A DNA stretch of 64,000 nucleotides from VGJW01 sp035286125. Lineage in GTDB: Bacteria; Cyanobacteriota; Sericytochromatia; S15B-MN24; VGJW01. The notes below the pieces were generated by a model. It did no database searches. It was given only the letters and a program-made list of their open reading frames with translations, and was not told the origin of the DNA. Below, piece by piece: positions 40,256 to 49,532 of the stretch (position 1 is its first letter; every line of letters starts with the position of its first letter). The stretch is taken from assembly GCA_035286125.1 (NCBI GenBank), contig JAYKIS010000075.1, positions 19,093 to 83,092 of the forward strand, read 5' to 3'. A program made the translations under genes and the position numbers.

Positions 40256-41551
40256 GTGACGGCCATCGGCGAGGAGAAGACCGAGCCCGCGACCGACCAC
40301 AAGCGCCAGGAGGCGCGCGAGCGCGGTCAGGTCCTGAAGAGCCAGGACGTCATCATCGCCGTCCTGCTCTTTGCCGTCGCCTACAGCCTGGGAGCGCTGG
40401 GCGGCTTCTGGTACAAGACGCTCTACGGCTTCATTCTTGAGACGATCGAGTCCGTCCCTTCCCACACCGGCCTGGAATTCAACCTGGCCATGCGCCTCGT
40501 GGGCAAGTCCCTGATCGTCATCTTCATGTGCACGGCGCCCGTCGCGGCCATCGCCTTTCTGATGACGTGGCTGGCCAACTTGCTTCAGGTCGGTGTCCTG
40601 TTCACGACCAAGCCCTTGTCCTTCGAGGAGGGGATCAAGAAACTCAATCCCATTGCGGGCTTCAAGAAGATCTTCTCGATGAAGCAGGTGATTGAGGTCA
40701 TCAAGGCCTTCGTCAAGATCATCGTCATCGGCTGGGTCATCTACGGAGTAATTCGTGATGCGCTGGGCGTCATCCTGCGGTCGACGGAGATGCATCCAGC
40801 GGGCGCCCTCGGCTTCGCCGGGTCGCTGATCGAGGCCATCGGCAAGAAAGTGGCGCTGGCGATGGTCCTGATCGCGGTGCTCGACTACTTTCTGCAGCGC
40901 TGGCAGTACGAGAAGTCGCTGCGCATGAGCCACAAGGAAATCAAGGAGGAGTACAAGAAGCTCGAGGGCGACCCGCTGGTCAAGGCACGGCAGCGGCAGA
41001 AGCAGATGGAGATGGCCATGAGCGCCATGCGCGGGAATGTCGAGATGGCCGATGTCGTCATCACGAACCCGACCCACCTCGCGGTCGCCCTGGCCTACAA
41101 GCCCACGCAGGGCATCCGGACCCCGAAGGTGGTGGCCAAGGGCCAGGACCGTGCCGCGCTCGAGATTCGCCGCATCGCGCAGGAAAACTTCATCCTGGTG
41201 GTCGAGGACATCGACGTGGCGCGTACCCTCTATGGCCAGGTCAAGGTCGATCAGGATATCCCGCCCGAGCTCTTTCAGGCCGTTGCCAAGATCATCGCGA
41301 TGCTCTTCAAGGGTCGCCGCAGGCCAGGACCGGCGCGTCCCGGGGCCCCCCCCCCACCTCCCGCGCCGACGGCGGTCGATTTCCTGGGGGTCGGTCCCCG
41401 GCTCGATGAAGCCGAGGTGGCCGCCATGGCCGAGCAGGCCCGACTGGAGCTGGAGCGTATGGCGCGCCTTGAGGCGGATACCGAGGCCGTGTCAGAACGT
41501 GATGACGACGGTTTCCCCGGGCCTCCGTCGACCGCTGGTCCGCCGGTGTGA
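40256..41551 (+). CDS. flhB: FlhB/SctU-family export-gate protein
   Basis: 431 residues. N-terminal EKTEPATDHKRQEARERG is the signature of FlhB (flagellar type III export gate); four membrane segments follow, then a cytoplasmic domain with the self-cleavage site NPTH at 271-274. Residues after about 355 form a Pro-rich and acidic tail (PPPPPAP) that normal FlhB lacks. GTG 40256 gives a typical N-terminus; TTG 40235 would add seven residues. No other flagellar or type III gene is visible, so the gene stands alone here. Flagellar FlhB is likelier than injectisome SctU because of the TEPAT-type start, but this is not decisive. Confidence 0.88.
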   Translation: MTAIGEEKTEPATDHKRQEARERGQVLKSQDVIIAVLLFAVAYSLGALGGFWYKTLYGFILETIESVPSHTGLEFNLAMRLVGKSLIVIFMCTAPVAAIAFLMTWLANLLQVGVLFTTKPLSFEEGIKKLNPIAGFKKIFSMKQVIEVIKAFVKIIVIGWVIYGVIRDALGVILRSTEMHPAGALGFAGSLIEAIGKKVALAMVLIAVLDYFLQRWQYEKSLRMSHKEIKEEYKKLEGDPLVKARQRQKQMEMAMSAMRGNVEMADVVITNPTHLAVALAYKPTQGIRTPKVVAKGQDRAALEIRRIAQENFILVVEDIDVARTLYGQVKVDQDIPPELFQAVAKIIAMLFKGRRRPGPARPGAPPPPPAPTAVDFLGVGPRLDEAEVAAMAEQARLELERMARLEADTEAVSERDDDGFPGPPSTAGPPV

Positions 41552-41626
41552 GGCGGTGGGTCGGGGGGTAGGGAACCCCTAACCCCTCCGGTTCGTCATC
41601 GGGGGGAGCGGTGGAGGGTTCCAACG

Positions 41627-42751
41627 ATGCACCTGATGCGCAAGTCGCTGTTGTCCGCCTTGCTGGCCGCCGGGATGGGCCTGTCCGCGACGGCGCCTGC
41701 CTGGGCCGGCCAACTTGCCGATGCCCGGCGGCATCTCGAACGCGAGGACTACCGGCGTGCCATCGAGGTCCTTTCCGAGTACACGCAGAAGTTTCCCAAC
41801 GAGCCCCGGGGCTGGGCCTTGCTCGCCGACTGCTACCAGAGCATCTTCCCGCCCATGGTCTCCGAGGCAGAGAACGCCCTGAACCGCAAGGCGGCCGCCG
41901 GGAACAAGCGTAGCGCCATCTTCCAGAACTTCCAGAAGCTCGAGCCTTCGGCGCTCTATCAGAAGATGATCAAGGATGATCCCGAGGATCCCGTGGCCAA
42001 TCTTCTGCTGGCGATTGCCCTTGTCGTCAACGATCGCGATGGCAATCGTGCCCGGACGCAGCTCGAGCGATTCCTCGAGCTCGGGTCGACCTCGTCGGAC
42101 CTGGCAGACGCCTCGTTGGGCGCCCAGGGCCTTGTCTACACGGCCACCAAGCAGTGGGATGAGGCAAGGGCGGCCTACGAGCGCCTGAAGCAGCGCACGG
42201 GCAGTACCTTCGCGATGGTCAAGCTGCGTGAAGTCAGTCGTCTCGAGGCCGAGGACCGTGATGCCCGGGATGCTGCGGCCAACGATCCTGCCCGGGTGGC
42301 CGAACGGCGGTACATGGAACTGGTCGAGGGTGCCAAGGGCCTGATTGCCGAAGGCAACAGCTCGGGCGCCGTCGAACTGCTCGAAGAGGCCATCAAGCTG
42401 CGGCCCGAGGCCGGCGAGGCCCCGCCCCTTCTGGGCGAGGCGCGCCTCCAGGGCGCCAAGGAGCTTTTCGCCAAGGGCAAGCAACTGACAGACGATGGCA
42501 AGTACGCGCAGGCCTACGGGTTCTTCGATCGCGCCATCCAGCTGGACCCCACCAACGAGGATGCCGTGCTGGGTCTCAAGCACGTCCAGAAGAGCCTGTC
42601 GGAGCTGGAGGGCCCCAAGGTGGTCCGGCGCATCATCAGTGCATCAGAGAGTGTCGACGCGTCAGCCTCGGTGCCGGCTTCGCCCTCGGCTGTCGTGAAG
42701 CCGCAGGCCAAGCCCCCTGCAAAGCCCCCTGCGAAGCCGCCCGTCAAGTAA
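41627..42751 (+). CDS. Exported TPR-repeat protein
   Basis: 374 residues. A Sec signal peptide (MHLMRKSLL core, cleavage after PAWA near residue 27). TPR-like helical pairs follow from residue 30 to 330 (REDYRRAIEVLSEY, KQWDEARAAYERL, GKYAQAYGFFDRAIQLDP), then a Lys/Pro tail of repeated KPPA units that resembles charged envelope-spanning tails. It starts after GGAGG by eight bases and is followed by a strong terminator. Probably a periplasmic or outer-membrane assembly scaffold; partner unknown. Confidence 0.85.
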   Translation: MHLMRKSLLSALLAAGMGLSATAPAWAGQLADARRHLEREDYRRAIEVLSEYTQKFPNEPRGWALLADCYQSIFPPMVSEAENALNRKAAAGNKRSAIFQNFQKLEPSALYQKMIKDDPEDPVANLLLAIALVVNDRDGNRARTQLERFLELGSTSSDLADASLGAQGLVYTATKQWDEARAAYERLKQRTGSTFAMVKLREVSRLEAEDRDARDAAANDPARVAERRYMELVEGAKGLIAEGNSSGAVELLEEAIKLRPEAGEAPPLLGEARLQGAKELFAKGKQLTDDGKYAQAYGFFDRAIQLDPTNEDAVLGLKHVQKSLSELEGPKVVRRIISASESVDASASVPASPSAVVKPQAKPPAKPPAKPPVK

Positions 42752-42762
42752 GCCCAAAGCGT

Positions 42763-42800
42763 CCGGGCCCGGTGACTCCACTGTCACCGGGCCCGGTTGT
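42763..42800. terminator. Bidirectional intrinsic terminator
   Basis: A perfect 14-base stem, CCGGGCCCGGTGAC at 42763-42776 with its complement at 42783-42796, a six-base loop, then TTGT. It lies between the convergent TPR-protein and PPDK genes and can serve both. Confidence 0.8.
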
Positions 42801-42808
42801 CTGCATCG

Positions 42809-45487
42809 TCAGCGTTGGTCCGCGGCGGTGCCTTCGGCTTCGATGACGGCGTGGGCCGCGGCAAGCCGGGCGATGGGCACCCGGTAGGGCGAACAGCTCA
42901 CGTAGTCCAGACCCAGACCGTGGGCGAAGGCGATTGAGGCGGGATCTCCGCCATGCTCGCCGCAGATGCCCGTCTTCAGGTTCGCCCGAGTGGCCTTGCC
43001 GCCTTGCATGGCGAACCGCATCAGCTGGCCGACGCCTTCCGTATCCAGAACCTGGAAGGGGTTCACGGGGAGCAGCTTGTTCTCCAGGTAGTGGAACAGG
43101 AAGCTGCGCTCGGCGTCGTCCCTGGAGTAACCCCATGTCATCTGCGTCAGGTCGTTGGTCCCGAAGCTGAAGAACTCGGCGTCCTCGGCCAGCGTGCCCG
43201 CGACCAGTGCGGCACGCGGGACTTCGATCATCGTGCCGAAGAGCACGGGCACGTTCATCCCCCGACGCTCCTGGACCTCGGCTGCGATCTGCTCGAGCTG
43301 GGCCTTGGCAACCTTGAGCTCGGCGGGGTGACCGACCAGCGGGACCATGATCTCGGGCGCGCAGCGCAGGCCTTCCGCCAGGACATCGCAGGCCGCGTCC
43401 AGGATGGCCCGGACCTGCATGGCGTTGATGTCGGGCCTGGTGATGCCGAGGCGGCAGCCGCGAAGGCCCATCATCGGGTTGACCTCGTGCATCGACTCGA
43501 TCTGGCGCAGCATGCGCTGCTTCTCGGTGATCTCGTGGGCCGGTGCTCCGACGGACCGCAAGGAAGCCACTTCCTCATGCAGCTTCGTGGCGTTCGGCAG
43601 GAACTCGTGCAGCGGGGGGTCCAGCAGGCGGATGGTGACGGGATAGCCCTGCATGGCCCGGAAGATCCCGACGAAGTCCTGTCGCTGGAAGCCCTCGAGT
43701 GTGGCGAGGGCTGCCTGGCGTTCCTTCTCGGTGGCGCCCAGGATCATCTGCTGTACGACGGGCAAGCGGTCGGGCGCGAAGAACATGTGCTCCGAGCGGC
43801 AAAGCCCGATGCCCTCGGCCCCGAAGGCCCTGGCGCGCTCGGCATCGTCCGGCGTGTCGGCATTGGCGCGGACGCCCAGCTTCCGGGTCTCGTCGGCCCA
43901 GCGCATGATCTGCTGGAACTCGGCGCTTGGTTCGGGGGGCAAGGTCGGTACGAGGCCCTTCAGGACCTCACCGGTCTCTCCGTTGATGGACAGGGCATCG
44001 CCCTTGTGCAGCACGGTGCCGTCCGGACACGTCAGCGTTCCGGCCTGGACGTCCACCTGCAGGGCTTCGCAGCCCACGACGCACGGCTTGCCCATGCCGC
44101 GGGCGACGACGGCGGCGTGGCTGGTGTTGCCCCCCCGGCTCGTCAGCACGCCCTTGGCCGAAATCATGCCGTGGATGTCGTCCGGACAGGTCTCCGGACG
44201 GACCAGGATGACAGCCTTGCCCTTCTCGGCCCAAGTCACGGCCTCGTCAGGGTCGAACACGATCACGCCGCCGACGGTGCCGGGCGAGGCGGCAAGGCCC
44301 GTGGCCAGGACCTCGGGCGTGTAGCCCGGATCGAGGCGGGGCAGCAACATCTGGATGACGTGCCCGGCATTCAGGCGCCGGATGGCCTCCCGGGGGGTGA
44401 TCAGGCCTTCCCGGTACATGTCGTGGGCGATGCGGGCGGCGGCGACGCCCGTGCGCTTCCCGTTGCGGGTCTGAAGCATGTAGAGGCGGCCGCGTTCGAT
44501 GGTGAACTCGAGATCCTGCATGTCGCGGTAGTGCGTCTCGAGCATGCGTGCCACCTCGCGCAGCTGGGCGGCCGCCTCGGGGATGGTGGCGTCCAGCTCG
44601 TCGATGGGCCGGGGGGTGCGGATGCCCGCCACCACGTCCTCGCCCTGGGCGTTGGTCAGGAATTCGCCATACAGCCGGGCCTCGCCGGTGTTCGGGTTGC
44701 GGGTGAAGCAGACTCCCGTGGCGGAGTCCTCGCCCATGTTCCCGAAGACCATGGCCTGCACGTTGACGGCCGTGCCCAGGTCGTCGGGAATCCCTTCGTG
44801 CCGCCGATAGGTGATGGCCCGGTCACTGTTCCAACTGCGGAAGACGGCCTCGATCGCCATCTTGAGCTGCTGCCAGGGGTCCTCGGGGAAGGGAATGCCA
44901 AGCTCGCGCTCGACCAGGGCCAGATAGGCCTCGGCCACATCCTTGAGCGTCGCGGCGTCGAGGTCCGTGTCCTGCCGGGCACCGACCTTGTGCTTGTACT
45001 GCTCGAGCAGGAACTCGAAGTTGCCGAGGCGCAGCCCCAGCACGACGTTGCTGAACATGCCGATGAAGCGGCGGTAGGCGTCCCATGCGAAGCGCGGGTT
45101 GCCTGTCTGCTCGATGACGCCTGCGACCGTCGCCCGGTTGAGACCCAGGTTCAGGATGGTATCCATCATGCCGGGCATCGAGAACTTGGCACCGCTGCGA
45201 ACGCTGACCAGCAGCGGGTTCGCCGGGTCCCCGAAGTGCTTGCCCGTGGTCTGTTCCACGGCCGTCATGGCCGCCCTGATCTCGTTTTCGAGGCCGTCGA
45301 GCTTCCGGTCTCCGCTGGCGAGGTACTCCAGGCAGACGGCCGTCGTGATGGTGAAACCTGGCGGGACCGGCAGGCCTTGCGCGGCCATTTCGGCAAGGCC
45401 GGCGCCCTTGCCCCCGAGCAGGTCCCGGGACATGCCCCGGCCATCACGGAAAAGCACGACACGACGCATGTCGGTAGCGGTGGACAT
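42809..45487 (-). CDS. ppdK: Pyruvate, phosphate dikinase
   Basis: 892 residues, the usual length. It interconverts pyruvate + ATP + phosphate with PEP + AMP + diphosphate. An N-terminal ATP-grasp domain (LLGGKGAGLAEMAAQGLPVPPGF), a central phosphohistidine domain with GGNTSHAAVVARG (catalytic His457; regulated Thr455) and a C-terminal PEP/pyruvate barrel (LRGCRLGITRP, SFGTNDLTQM, CGEHGGD) are all present. ATG 45487 has the better spacing to GAGGAG; ATG 45490 is next to it. Upstream on the same strand is its regulatory protein, 86 bases away, so both are probably one transcript. The cell can run glycolysis in an energy-saving or gluconeogenic mode. Confidence 0.96.
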   Translation of the reverse strand: MSTATDMRRVVLFRDGRGMSRDLLGGKGAGLAEMAAQGLPVPPGFTITTAVCLEYLASGDRKLDGLENEIRAAMTAVEQTTGKHFGDPANPLLVSVRSGAKFSMPGMMDTILNLGLNRATVAGVIEQTGNPRFAWDAYRRFIGMFSNVVLGLRLGNFEFLLEQYKHKVGARQDTDLDAATLKDVAEAYLALVERELGIPFPEDPWQQLKMAIEAVFRSWNSDRAITYRRHEGIPDDLGTAVNVQAMVFGNMGEDSATGVCFTRNPNTGEARLYGEFLTNAQGEDVVAGIRTPRPIDELDATIPEAAAQLREVARMLETHYRDMQDLEFTIERGRLYMLQTRNGKRTGVAAARIAHDMYREGLITPREAIRRLNAGHVIQMLLPRLDPGYTPEVLATGLAASPGTVGGVIVFDPDEAVTWAEKGKAVILVRPETCPDDIHGMISAKGVLTSRGGNTSHAAVVARGMGKPCVVGCEALQVDVQAGTLTCPDGTVLHKGDALSINGETGEVLKGLVPTLPPEPSAEFQQIMRWADETRKLGVRANADTPDDAERARAFGAEGIGLCRSEHMFFAPDRLPVVQQMILGATEKERQAALATLEGFQRQDFVGIFRAMQGYPVTIRLLDPPLHEFLPNATKLHEEVASLRSVGAPAHEITEKQRMLRQIESMHEVNPMMGLRGCRLGITRPDINAMQVRAILDAACDVLAEGLRCAPEIMVPLVGHPAELKVAKAQLEQIAAEVQERRGMNVPVLFGTMIEVPRAALVAGTLAEDAEFFSFGTNDLTQMTWGYSRDDAERSFLFHYLENKLLPVNPFQVLDTEGVGQLMRFAMQGGKATRANLKTGICGEHGGDPASIAFAHGLGLDYVSCSPYRVPIARLAAAHAVIEAEGTAADQR

Positions 45488-45573
45488 CATGGTCTCCTCA
45501 GGTTGCCGGCCGCGCTTCGTCGAGCGGTCGGGGTCGGTGGATTATTGGGCCGCACTTGGGCGGCCGGTGGGTT

Positions 45574-46398
45574 CTAGACGTAGGTTTCCTTGCGTTGGGT
45601 CAGTTCGAGTATTTCGGCTGCCGTCTCTTCGATGGCCTTGTGGGTGACGTCCACAACGGGGCATCTCAGCTTGCGAAAGATGGTCTCGGCATAGTCGAGC
45701 TCGTCCGAGATGTGCTGGGCGCTGGCGTAGGAGGCCGCGCCCGTCAGGCCCAGGTTCTGCAGGCGCTGGGTCCGGATGTCCTGCAGTGTCGACGGGTTGA
45801 GCGTCAGGCCGATGACCCGGCCCGCCGGCAGCGCGAAAAGCTCCTTGGGGGGCTGGACCCCGAGCACCAGCGGCACATTGCTGGTCTTGAGGCCTCGGAC
45901 CTGCGCCAGGTACATGCTGGTCGGCGTCTTCGAGGTGCGGCTGACGCCGACCAGTACCAGATCCGCGAGCGCGAGGCCCTTGGGGTCCTTGCCGTCGTCG
46001 TAGCGGATGGCGAACTCGATGGCTTCCATCCGGTTGAAGTAGGCCTCGTCCTTCTGGTGGAGCAGGCCGGCCTCGAAGTGGGGTTCGGCCCCGAGAATCA
46101 GGCCCAGCACATTGATCAGCGCACCCAGGATGTCGACGGTCGGGATGCCCTTGCGCTTTGCCTCGGCCTGCAGGGTCTCGCGAAGCCGGACATCGACCAT
46201 CGTGTAGGCAAGGACGCATCGGGTCTGGGTTGCAAGTGTCACCATCCCGGTGATCTGCTCGATCGTGCGGGCCCTGGGCAGCCGGACCAGCTTGATGGGG
46301 TGCCCCTTGAACTGCAAGGCGGCCGCGCGCGCCACGAGCTCGGCCGTCTCACCCGAGGCGTCCGAGACCGTGTAGACGGTCAACGTTGCCCCATCCAC
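45574..46398 (-). CDS. PPDK regulatory protein (bifunctional Thr kinase/phosphorylase, DUF299)
   Basis: 274 residues. The P-loop-like GVSRTSKTPTSMYLA is the hallmark of the DUF299/PSRP family; the N-terminal VYTVSDASGETAE and C-terminal VVDVTHKAIEETA fit too. It uses ADP to phosphorylate the active-site Thr of PPDK (Thr455 of the neighbour), switching it off, and reverses this with phosphate. GTG 46398 follows GGAGGAAG by six bases; an in-frame ATG at 46431 is an alternative. Genomic pairing with ppdK favours PPDK over PEP synthase as target. Confidence 0.94.
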   Translation of the reverse strand: MDGATLTVYTVSDASGETAELVARAAALQFKGHPIKLVRLPRARTIEQITGMVTLATQTRCVLAYTMVDVRLRETLQAEAKRKGIPTVDILGALINVLGLILGAEPHFEAGLLHQKDEAYFNRMEAIEFAIRYDDGKDPKGLALADLVLVGVSRTSKTPTSMYLAQVRGLKTSNVPLVLGVQPPKELFALPAGRVIGLTLNPSTLQDIRTQRLQNLGLTGAASYASAQHISDELDYAETIFRKLRCPVVDVTHKAIEETAAEILELTQRKETYV

Positions 46399-46471
46399 AG
46401 CACTTCCTCCGGGCCATCGGCCCTGGGCCATGCTAGCGGGCGCGCCCGGGGGCCGTAAAGCATGGGAAATA

Positions 46472-46500
46472 TTGTGAGATTGCGGACCGCGGGGTATGCA
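46472..46500 (+). promoter_or_regulatory. Promoter of the roadblock/MglA-like/GGDEF operon
   Basis: TTGTGA at 46472-46477, a 17-base spacer and TATGCA at 46495-46500, giving a start near 46507, 15 bases before the first ATG. Confidence 0.5.
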
Positions 46501-46521
46501 GGTTCAGGATGGTAACTTCCC

Positions 46522-46998
46522 ATGACTGAACGCCACGTCCTGAGCCGCCTCATCATCACGGAGGAGCTCGGTGCCCTGATGTCGCAGCAGGTCAATGACC
46601 TTGCCGCAGACGAGGCCATCATGGGTTGTGCCGTGCTCGATGCGAGCGGTCTGACGCTGGCCTGGTCGGGCGAGGGGCGCATGGGGGATCCCGGCGTGGC
46701 GGCGCTCGTGGCGGCATCTTTCCGGACCTTGGCCGAGCTGGCCAGGATGACCGGGGAAAATGCCCCCCAGACCTTCGTCTTGCCCGGCGTTGAGACCCGC
46801 ACGCTGTGTTTTCGTCTGGAATCAGGGGACTTCCTGATTGTGCAGGCGACCGCCTCCAGTGCCGTCGAGGAGCTTGAGGCGACCTTGCTGCCCGTGGAGC
46901 AGGCCTTGGGTGCGGCGCTCAATCATGCGCGACTCGGACCCGCGCCCGATCCCCTGCCTGACGCGGCCGCCCTCGACGACATCTTCGGCGACCTCTAG
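46522..46998 (+). CDS. Roadblock/MglB-like protein
   Basis: 158 residues, close to the size of MglB. Helix-strand pattern with GCAVLDASGLTLAW, a strand LCFRLESGDFLIVQA and a long helix EELEATLLPVEQALG is like the roadblock/LC7 fold that acts on MglA-family GTPases. The acidic C-terminus (DAAALDDIFGDL) recalls the tail of some partners. It is nine bases upstream of an MglA-like gene, which supports the call more than sequence alone does. It probably forms a dimer that binds the GTPase. Confidence 0.6.
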   Translation: MTERHVLSRLIITEELGALMSQQVNDLAADEAIMGCAVLDASGLTLAWSGEGRMGDPGVAALVAASFRTLAELARMTGENAPQTFVLPGVETRTLCFRLESGDFLIVQATASSAVEELEATLLPVEQALGAALNHARLGPAPDPLPDAAALDDIFGDL

Positions 46999-47007
46999 GC
47001 GGATCCG

Positions 47008-47589
47008 GTGGCCGTCCTCCACTACGGCAGGCGCGAAATCCGCTCCCGGGTGGCTTACTTCGGGCCCGTTGGCTCGGGCAAGGCCTCGAATCTTCAGGCC
47101 TTGCAGGCCTTGTGGCCGGTGGACCGCCGCGGTGCCGTCGTCGAGTCCGTCCCGGAAAGCGAGCGAACCGTCCGCTGCATGCGCCTGCCGATCCTTGGAG
47201 ACCCCGTCGGCGATTGGTCCGTTCGCTTCGAGGCGTTGACCATCCCCGGTCAGGCCCTGTTCCCGAGCACCCGGGCCAACCTGCTTGCCGGTGCCGATGG
47301 CGTCGTATTCGTGGCCGATGCCGCTCCGGCGCGTCGCGAGGCCAATGTGGCATCGTGGCACGAACTGCTTGTCCACGTGGTGGCCCAGGGTGTCGATCCC
47401 GACCGCATGCCCATCGTCATCCAGGTCAACCACGCCGACGTCCCTGATGCCCTTGGGGTTGCGGACGTTGCCGCGCAACTCGCGGCCGAGACACGACCCG
47501 CTTTTCCTGCCGTGGCGCGCGATGGCCGGGGTGTGCTCGAGGCCTGGACGGCGGTCGAGGGCCTCGTCCGAGTGGGTTGGCGTGCATGA
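47008..47589 (+). CDS. MglA-like small GTPase with altered P-loop and NKxD motifs
   Basis: 193 residues. The N-terminal YGRREIRSRVAYFGPVGSGKASNLQAL aligns with MglA, which normally reads GKTT; here GKAS lacks the Mg-ligand Thr/Ser. Switch-like LTIPGQ, strand GVVFVADA and VIQVN are kept, but the base-specificity motif NKxD is NHAD. It may bind GTP weakly or act as a pseudo-GTPase. MglA proteins set cell polarity and motor reversals in Myxococcus and occur widely in bacteria with type IV pili. GTG start 47008; the stop overlaps the diguanylate cyclase start (ATGA). The residue changes are visible in the sequence; their effect is inferred. Confidence 0.8.
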   Translation: MAVLHYGRREIRSRVAYFGPVGSGKASNLQALQALWPVDRRGAVVESVPESERTVRCMRLPILGDPVGDWSVRFEALTIPGQALFPSTRANLLAGADGVVFVADAAPARREANVASWHELLVHVVAQGVDPDRMPIVIQVNHADVPDALGVADVAAQLAAETRPAFPAVARDGRGVLEAWTAVEGLVRVGWRA

Positions 47590-49532
47590 CGAGGGCTTCG
47601 TCCGGTCTTGGCGGCTCTCGCCTGGGTAACCTCTGGCGTGAATCCGACGGCCTGCATGATTTCATGGGCCGGGTGTTGCGCCAGCTCGGGCAGGATCTGC
47701 ACGAGGCCGAGGTGGCCTTCATGGTTCGCGAGGACCCGTCCTTGCCGTGGCGTGTGGCTGCGTCGCGTCCGGAATGGGAGGCCCAGCTGACGATGGCGTC
47801 GATGGGCGGGCTGCTTTCCAGCCTGCCGGATCAGGGCCTCGACCGCTGGCAAGCGATCGAGCTTGACGTCGCGGCACCGATGGCAGCGCGCCTGCTGACG
47901 CAAGGGGCTGCGCCCGGGCCAGAGGCGTGCGATGCGCTCGCCGCCGGTGTCTCGCTGGTCATCGCGCGGGATCGTCTCTCACGCGCCGACAACGGGATCG
48001 GCGAGATCGGACGTCTCGTGCATGCGTTGCGCCAGCTGGCGTCCAACATCCACCAGGCCGAGGACATCTCGCTGCTGGCCGAGGTCGTCTGTGCCGCCGT
48101 AGCCCGCGCGACCGGTGCCGAGGTCGTTGCCTTGTACCAGCTCGAGGGCGACGCCTTCCAGTTGACCGAGGAAATCGGCGTTCATCGTCCCGGTGCGCCG
48201 GGCATGGCCGAGGCCCTCGCGGCAGCTCCGGAACCGCGCCTGCCCATCCCTCGGGATGAGGCCGGTTTCCTTGCCCAGGCGCTCTGGGAGGGACGCCCCC
48301 TGGCCATTCCCAACATGGCGGCCTCCGAGGGCGCCCGGGTAGGCCTGGGCCACCTTGGCCTGCTCTCGGCCATGGCTGCCCCCCTGTTGACGCCCATCGA
48401 CGATCTCGGGGTCCTGCTCGTCGGCAGTCGGGCCCCGCGCCTGTTCAGCCCGACCGAACTTGGCGAGCTGGCCGAACTTGCCCAGGCTGCCTCCGGCGCC
48501 CTGCTCACCTGGCGGCTCCACGCCCGGGCCCAGGAGGAGTCCCGCAAGGCAGGCGAACTCATTGCGCGCCTGCACGACCTGACGCGGGCGACGCGCGAGG
48601 TCGGCAAGACGCTCGAGGCGCGTCACGCCTGCGAGGCCTGCGTCCGCTTGCTGCCCCAATTCCTGCGACCGGCCGAGTGGGTGGATTGCTACCTCATCGA
48701 AGGCGACGATTGGCGTCTGTTGGCAGGTTCCAGTCCGCCGGACGCACGGCCTCCGGAGTCATGGCTCTACTATCTGGACCGTTCGGGCTATCCACCCTCC
48801 CTTCGCCTCGAGGCGGATGCGCTCACGGGAACGGGCTTCGAAGACGCGGGTCAGGTCCTGCTGTTCCCGATGCGCATGCAGCAGAGCCTGCTGGGCCTGG
48901 TGGTCGTGGCTACCGAGCGCGACCTGGCCATGACCGGCCGCGACATGGCGGAAACCCTGGTCGCCCATGCCGCATCGGCAGTCTTCAATGCCGAGCAGTG
49001 GCGACGCGCCCACGAGGGATCGATCACGGATGCCCTGACGGGCGTCTACAACCGCAGGCACTTTGTCGAGGTCTACGAGCAGGAGCTTGCCAAGGCCGTC
49101 CGCTACCACAGGGCATTCAGCGTCATCCTGCTCGATATCGATCATTTCAAGCACATCAACGACAGGCTCGGCCACCTCGCCGGCGACCAGATCCTGCGTG
49201 AAGTGGCGAACCTGCTCAGGGACAGTGTCCGCAAGGTCGATCTGGTGGCCCGGTATGGCGGGGAAGAGTTCGCCCTGCTGCTGCCGGAGACAGGCGATGA
49301 CGGCGCCTTGGCGCTGGCCGAGAAGCTCCGCCAACGCTTCGGGACCTATCCCTTCAGTGACCGGGACCTGATGCCGGGCCGGCAGGTCACGGCCAGTTTC
49401 GGGCATGCTTCATTTGGTCTGGATGGCACGACGGCCGAGCAACTGCTGCAGACGGCGGACGAGGCGCTTTATGCGGCCAAGCGTGACGGGCGCAACCGGG
49501 TGGGGTCCCCCCCGAGGAGATCGGAAGCGTGA
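47586..49532 (+). CDS. GAF-domain diguanylate cyclase
   Basis: 648 residues, no membrane segment. Residues about 120-300 and 330-480 look like two GAF-like sensory domains; 485-640 form a GGDEF domain: active site GGEEF at 558-562 with the metal/substrate residues in DIDHFKHINDRLGH, and an allosteric I-site RKVD at 549-552. It should make cyclic di-GMP and be inhibited by it. ATG 47586 overlaps the MglA-like stop by four bases and its own TGA overlaps the next GTG (GTGA). It is probably an output of, or a partner for, the MglA-like switch. Confidence 0.92.
   Translation: MTRASSGLGGSRLGNLWRESDGLHDFMGRVLRQLGQDLHEAEVAFMVREDPSLPWRVAASRPEWEAQLTMASMGGLLSSLPDQGLDRWQAIELDVAAPMAARLLTQGAAPGPEACDALAAGVSLVIARDRLSRADNGIGEIGRLVHALRQLASNIHQAEDISLLAEVVCAAVARATGAEVVALYQLEGDAFQLTEEIGVHRPGAPGMAEALAAAPEPRLPIPRDEAGFLAQALWEGRPLAIPNMAASEGARVGLGHLGLLSAMAAPLLTPIDDLGVLLVGSRAPRLFSPTELGELAELAQAASGALLTWRLHARAQEESRKAGELIARLHDLTRATREVGKTLEARHACEACVRLLPQFLRPAEWVDCYLIEGDDWRLLAGSSPPDARPPESWLYYLDRSGYPPSLRLEADALTGTGFEDAGQVLLFPMRMQQSLLGLVVVATERDLAMTGRDMAETLVAHAASAVFNAEQWRRAHEGSITDALTGVYNRRHFVEVYEQELAKAVRYHRAFSVILLDIDHFKHINDRLGHLAGDQILREVANLLRDSVRKVDLVARYGGEEFALLLPETGDDGALALAEKLRQRFGTYPFSDRDLMPGRQVTASFGHASFGLDGTTAEQLLQTADEALYAAKRDGRNRVGSPPRRSEA

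Noticed and set aside
42953..45577. Open frame of 874 codons on the plus strand opposite ppdK
   Set aside because: Antisense to a fully conserved PPDK gene; long antisense frames are expected in such GC-rich DNA, and the peptide is His/Gln/Gly-rich with no domain.
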